Of a stretch of 64,000 nt of DNA, positions 53,201 through 59,200 are shown piece after piece. How positions within the stretch are numbered: position 1 is the stretch's first letter; the number at the start of each line of letters is the position of its first letter. Origin of the DNA: Balaenoptera acutorostrata. Lineage: Eukaryota; Chordata; Mammalia; Artiodactyla; Balaenopteridae. The notes beneath the pieces are model-generated. The model was given only the letters and a program-made list of their open reading frames with translations. It was not told where the DNA came from and searched no databases. Made by a program: the position numbers and the translations under genes. Location: positions 51,892,910 through 51,956,909 of the forward strand of contig NC_080067.1 of the NCBI RefSeq assembly GCF_949987535.1, read 5' to 3'.

Positions 53201-56200
53201 AGGCTCCACCTATACCTACTGAAGAAGAATCTGTATTTTGCCATAGTCTCTACCTGATTCCTAGGCACAATGAAGTGTGAGTAGCAATGCTACAGGGCAA
53301 ACTGAGCCCATGGCCTTTAAAGATACCTCCCAATGTGGTTCTTATATCATGGTAAAATTATGAATGACTCCAACATGTACTCAGTCATCATTTTGGTTTG
53401 ATATTTAACTTTTAAACAATTTATGAAATGCTACATCTAATGATATAGCCTTTGAATAAAATATATTTGAATACTATTAATAAAACTATAAAATCAAAGG
53501 TCTGCTTAACTTAAAAGTAACTTAAAAGTTTCTGAAGAGTACAGCCTCAAAAATTACCTCTTCAAAGTAAGCTTTCATTTATAACATTATTTTTGCTATT
53601 ATTTTAAAATTCTATACCATATTTGTGCCTCATTTCCCACATACACATTTCCATTTCTCAAGGCAAACCCTAAATCAATCACACATTACATATATAAATA
53701 GAATTAAAATTCTTATCAGAACGGTAGAAGCTTCACAGGGATTTAATATTGCTTTAAAATTATTTATGCAAATGTGAAGTGCATAAATAACACCGCTACA
53801 AAAAAGCATGTCATACAAGGAACGTAAATAGCTTTTACATTTCTTATTTATAATGCAAAAAATCAGAAAATACCTTCTGTGTTTTTTAAGCCATAATTTT
53901 TCCATGTAGGATAGACTGTCTTCTTTAAATTCAATCGTAAGTGGTTCTGTCCAAATTCTCAGATTAGTTTGTACTTCACATTCTTCCAATGAGTCTATAA
54001 AAATAAACATAATATGCATAATTAAGGTAACCTAGTCTACAAATTACCACATCTTGTCTCAAGATATAGAATTCACCATTTTTGAGGCAAGTATGCTTTG
54101 ATATTTGTCTGTATAATCAATAGTTCTAGGCTTAAATGATGCAAAAGTGTTAAATATTGGTGATTTATTCTATTACTGTATAGACAGTTTTCTTCAATAA
54201 TTTCTTGAAATGAAAAAAATCTTATGATTCACAAGGTTTTTTAAAGCAACTAATTATTTTACACGATAAAGATAAATACAAATAGATTCATTATATATTC
54301 TATAAACGCACACACACATAAAGGTATGTGTTAGAGCCACTGACAATAATATTTATACATTATGGGAAACAGAAAATAAATAACTCAAAATGGCACCTGG
54401 AGGAGAGTGGCATTTTGGTACTCTCTGTCTTCATGGAACCAACTGTCCTCATGAATTTATATCTACATGGCAACTTACTTCCAGATGCTTAAGATGTTTC
54501 TGAAGTACTACTAAATTAAAACCACCATTCAAAGATATTTAAAACTGATGGAGATTTCTGGGAAAGAAAGCAGCATAAATACAGGGTTACTAGTCTCTCC
54601 ACCCTCCTAGATATTAGCCCTCTCTCCATAATGACCACAATGGGAGGAAAAATGTGGGAGGACATAGAGAAGTAGTAAAGAGGGAAACAATTATTTTTTT
54701 ATAGACTGAAACTAGAGAATAATCCCAAGCTCATACTGCAGCCTTTAATAAATAGCTTTTAGAAACAGCCAAATGCCAGCAATAGAAATAAACCAAAAGA
54801 ATGTAAGTCATCCACTCGTATTCTTCCCAAAGTGTAGAGCAGTGTTGAAGAAAGCAACTGGAGGATGTTCTGAGAACCACCATCAGAACGCATGAACTGA
54901 AAGAGTAGGAGTCAAGGACAAGAGCAAGTCATAGAAAAAAGGAGAGGCCTCCACTGTGAGTCCTCCTTTTCATAAGGAAACAAAATATTTCCCGGCAAGG
55001 AAGCTGAAAGAGAAAAAAAATGAGGACTCACTTTTCTTTCTGTCCAGGTCATGGAGAAAAGCCACTTGTGGCTTGAGAGATAACCCCCAAGTCTAGAAGG
55101 GTGATGAGGAGGAAGGAGATGAAGCAGCTGACTTGTGACTCACTCTTCTCCCATCACCAGTGGCACATTCCCAGGAAATAAAGATGGCAGGTGGCCTGGG
55201 TTAACTTGCTTGTGAATATGCTAATAACTAGACTTTCTGGCAAACAAATGAATGATATTTTCTAGAGAGAGAGTCTTTAGCTATGTAATGCATTCAGCAG
55301 GATAAGCTTTGTTTCAAATTGCTTACAGAAAACAAATCTAGAACGCATGGATTCATGAGTCACGTCTCCCTGAACAATGCCACACAAGCTATGGAACTGA
55401 GGTTTTGGTTTGCTCCCTTGTTTAATGGTTCCCTAGCTACCTTTTGTGTGAAGTTGTGTAAGACATCCCATTGTTCATATTGAAGGGACGATGCGTATTT
55501 TCCTTAATAGACAATGCTTTTAAAAGTCTTAAGGTAAATTTGCCCAAGGTGTTTAAGGAACAGCCAGGAGGCCAGTGTGGCTGAAACAGAACAAGCCAGG
55601 GAGAGAGTAACAGGAAGTGAGATCACAGAGATAGGGACTTCAGATTACATTGAACCTTCTAGGCCATTGTAAGTATTTGCCTTTCACACTGAAGGAAATG
55701 AAATTTTACAGTTCACTAAAACGTAATCAAGTTAGAAATCAATAACAGAAATGACTAGAACACTTGAAAATTCAAAGCTAATGGCCAAGAAACACAGGAA
55801 AACATACTCAGTGTCATTTGTAATGAGGTACACAAATGAAATATACAATTTCATGTCTATCAGACAAGAAAAAATTTTTAAAAACTGACAGTTAAAGTGT
55901 TGGTGATAATGGGAAGCAGCCAAACCATTTATATACTGCAGAGAGGAATATAAACTAACACAAATACTTTGGTAAAAAAATTCAGGTTTACCTAGTATAG
56001 TTAAAGACACAGACACCCTATGACCCAGCTATTCTGCTCTCAGGAATAGACACCTAGAAATGTGTACACATGTGTACTAGGAGACTTATGCAAGAATATT
56101 CAAAACAGCAGTGTTTGCTGGGTAGGGCTAAGGGAATAAGTGATGTTGAAGCACTCAGCAACTAAAAATAATGGAAAGCCGTTACCAACCCTAGGCTTGA

Positions 56201-59200
56201 GAGGACAAAGTTGGAGAAGTTTGTAAGAAGTCATTGAAAGCAAGGGCTGTGGACAAAAGGTCATCTAAGTGCTGCTCTGTAACACAAGTAGAGAATGCAG
56301 TCACTGCAAAATCTCAGCACATCAAGGAGAGGAAAAGTAAGTACCTCTACCTCTTTCTACCCCAAATGGGAATCAACCTAAACAAACATCAACATTTCAA
56401 CAGGTAAACAGTGGTGTAATCATATAAAGAAGACTTTTAAGCAGAAGACTCTTAAGCAGGGAAAATGAATGAAATACAACTATGCACATCTTTATGGGTA
56501 AATCTCAGTAAATTATGTTGAATAAGTTAAACAAGTTGGAAAAGAGTACATATACTAGTTTTCCATTTACACAATGTTTAAATACATGCAAATTTAACAA
56601 TATATTGTTTAGAGATACACACATGCAGTAAACTGCAAGGAAATCAAGGGAATGAAAAAACACAAATCCAGGCTAGTGATAATCACTTAGAGGGGAGGGA
56701 AGAGGAAGAGAACAGGTTCTTATTGTTTTGTTTTTCTCCATAAGGTATATAAATTTTATAAATGTTCTTTTTATCTACTTAATATCTTAGGGAAAGGAAA
56801 ATGTTTGCACGCACATACATATAATATACACGCACATAAACAATCACATTTATAATACTCTGAGGCAAAATAAAATCACATATTATATCAACAGAAGTCC
56901 TCATCTTAATGATTTCTCCATGGCAACCACACTGTTGACCTCATTTCTTTACTTAAAAACACAGTCCTCCATGGGTTTTTATGATAATACACTTTACCAA
57001 CTTTCCTCCTATATCTATGCCACTCTTTGTCTTGTTTGTAGCCTTGTCTTTCCAAGCCACTAAATGTAATTCCTCTCTAGCTTGTTGTGCTACAACCTTG
57101 CTCTCTGAGGTCCAGCCGTGCACATCTACCTTCAGTTCCATTAACACAATATGCTCTCTTCATCATGGAGCCTCTGTACATTCTAATTTGTCTCCACTCT
57201 CCAACTCATTTTCTAGACTTCAACTTGAACCTTGGCTTCTTAGAAATCCCTTTTTAATTATCTGTATCAGCCAGGGTCCTGACAGGAAAGAAAAAACTCA
57301 AAGGGGTAATTTGAAGAAGATCAAATGAAGGGACTAATTTATAATCATGGTAAGGTTAAGGGAACAAGTGATGTTGAAGCACTCAGAGACTAAAAATAGT
57401 GGAGAGCTGTTACCAACCCTAGGCTTGAGAGGACAAAGTAAGGCAAGTGCTGTAAGTAGTCATGGAAAGCAATGGCTGTGGATGAAAGCTCATCTGAGTG
57501 GAGCTAATGATATATGCAGACAAAGCAGTAACTGCAAAATCTCAGCACATAAAGGAGAGGGAGAGTGAATACCTCTACCTCTTTCTTCTCACCCTTCAAT
57601 GTTCTGCTAGTGTCTCCAACTGGTCAAACCCAACCAGAAGCCAGAGAACAAGGGAGTTCACGTGATGCAGCCTCTAAAGATCAACCTCTAGGGGCACAGA
57701 GTAGGGCAGAAATGGGAAAGAACGGATCTGGAGAGACAGAGTCTACTTAGTTTGCATCTAAGCATCCATTTGTCTGTCTGTCTCTTCCTCTGAAAACAAA
57801 ACAAAACAAAACTAACTCATGTCTGAAGCACAGGGGACACAAAGTTCTAGAGCCACTATGTATCACAGGGAGATTTCAATTTAGTGATACTCCCAACTAA
57901 ATTTAAATGTTAGATACCAGTAGTACGTGTCATATTAGGTATCAGGAAAAAGAGAGGAGAAAAAAAAAACAATTACTCAATATAAAACACAGCTGCCATG
58001 GTTCTTCATTTTGTAGCTGGTTTTGAAGCCTACCTTGATTTGTTTACCATAGCTTCCTTCTCTCATCACCCATTCTGTTTACCTTACTGTCTGCCAACCC
58101 CTTTTACCTGGTAGAGGACTAAAATCTTTCTCAAAAGATTCAAGACCATAGAAGCCCTCTTTTCATTGGGTTGCCACATTTTTCCAATGAACATTATTAC
58201 TGGACACAGAAAAATTAAGTATGCCACTGAATGGTTTGCAGATGAAGTCTATCTTTTCTTTATTGTATGATAACAATCTAATTGTTCCTTCATACTTGTG
58301 CTCAAACAACATGGTCGGTACAGTGACCCTTCCTGACTATTAACTCAGTGCTGATGAGCCCCAAATGGCAGTGGGTAGTCTCAGCTTCCTGTTTAATGGA
58401 AGTTTTGCCGGAGTTTCATGTAATATAGAGCCCCTTGTAGGAAAAGCACCCCAAACTCACAAGATGTTGTTTCTCAGCTGGAACCCATACTGAACCTTCA
58501 GCAGGCCATTCCACAAAACTATCAAGCTAGCTGGATAGTGCTGCACATGGTAAGATGAGTGAATTCCATGAGTATGAGCCTATTCCTATACCTTTTTCAT
58601 AATAAAATGAGTGTATTGATCTAAGACACTCATTGTGTAAGATACCACAGTGACAAATAAAGCTTCTGCTGGCAGTTATACTACAGGAAGAGAAGGCAAA
58701 TCCTTTTCTGAAATATGTAGCTTTTCCCATGAAGACAAATTACTACCCTACCCATGATGGAAAGGGTCCAATATAATCATTCTGTAACTGATACTCCCTG
58801 TTCACAAAATCCACTTAGCATCATGCCATCAATCTAATGGGCAAGCATTATCTTCTGTGCAATAGCAAGACAATCAAGGTTCTTTGGGACTATATAATGC
58901 TAGAAAGCTGGAGAGTTAATATAGGTATGAAGCAAGACTGTGAAGGTATACTGTAACCTCTGCCTTATGTTATCAAACTATCTCTGGTTATATTTATTAA
59001 TAGAAATAGAAAAGAATACATTTGATATGTCAAGGAACAGTAAACTATAGCCCTTGGGCCAAATCTGGCCCACTGCTTTTGTATGGCTTTCAAGCTAAGA
59101 ATGGTTTCCACATATTTTAATGGCTGAAAAAAATCAAAAGAAGGATAATATATTGTGACATGTGAAAATGATGTAAAATTCAAACTTGTATCCATAAACA

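Larger units (their letters stand above)
44618..53873 (-). other. ZBBX intron b-c
   Basis: The intron is 9256 bp and the largest. It contains MIR pieces (45340-45565, about 45960-46090), a MER20-like element (46240-46425), two L1 fragments, a CHR SINE, a MaLR element with both LTRs, an old LINE 3' end (about 52555-52770) and a MER20-type element (53110-53295). No further exon is seen. Confidence 0.6.
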
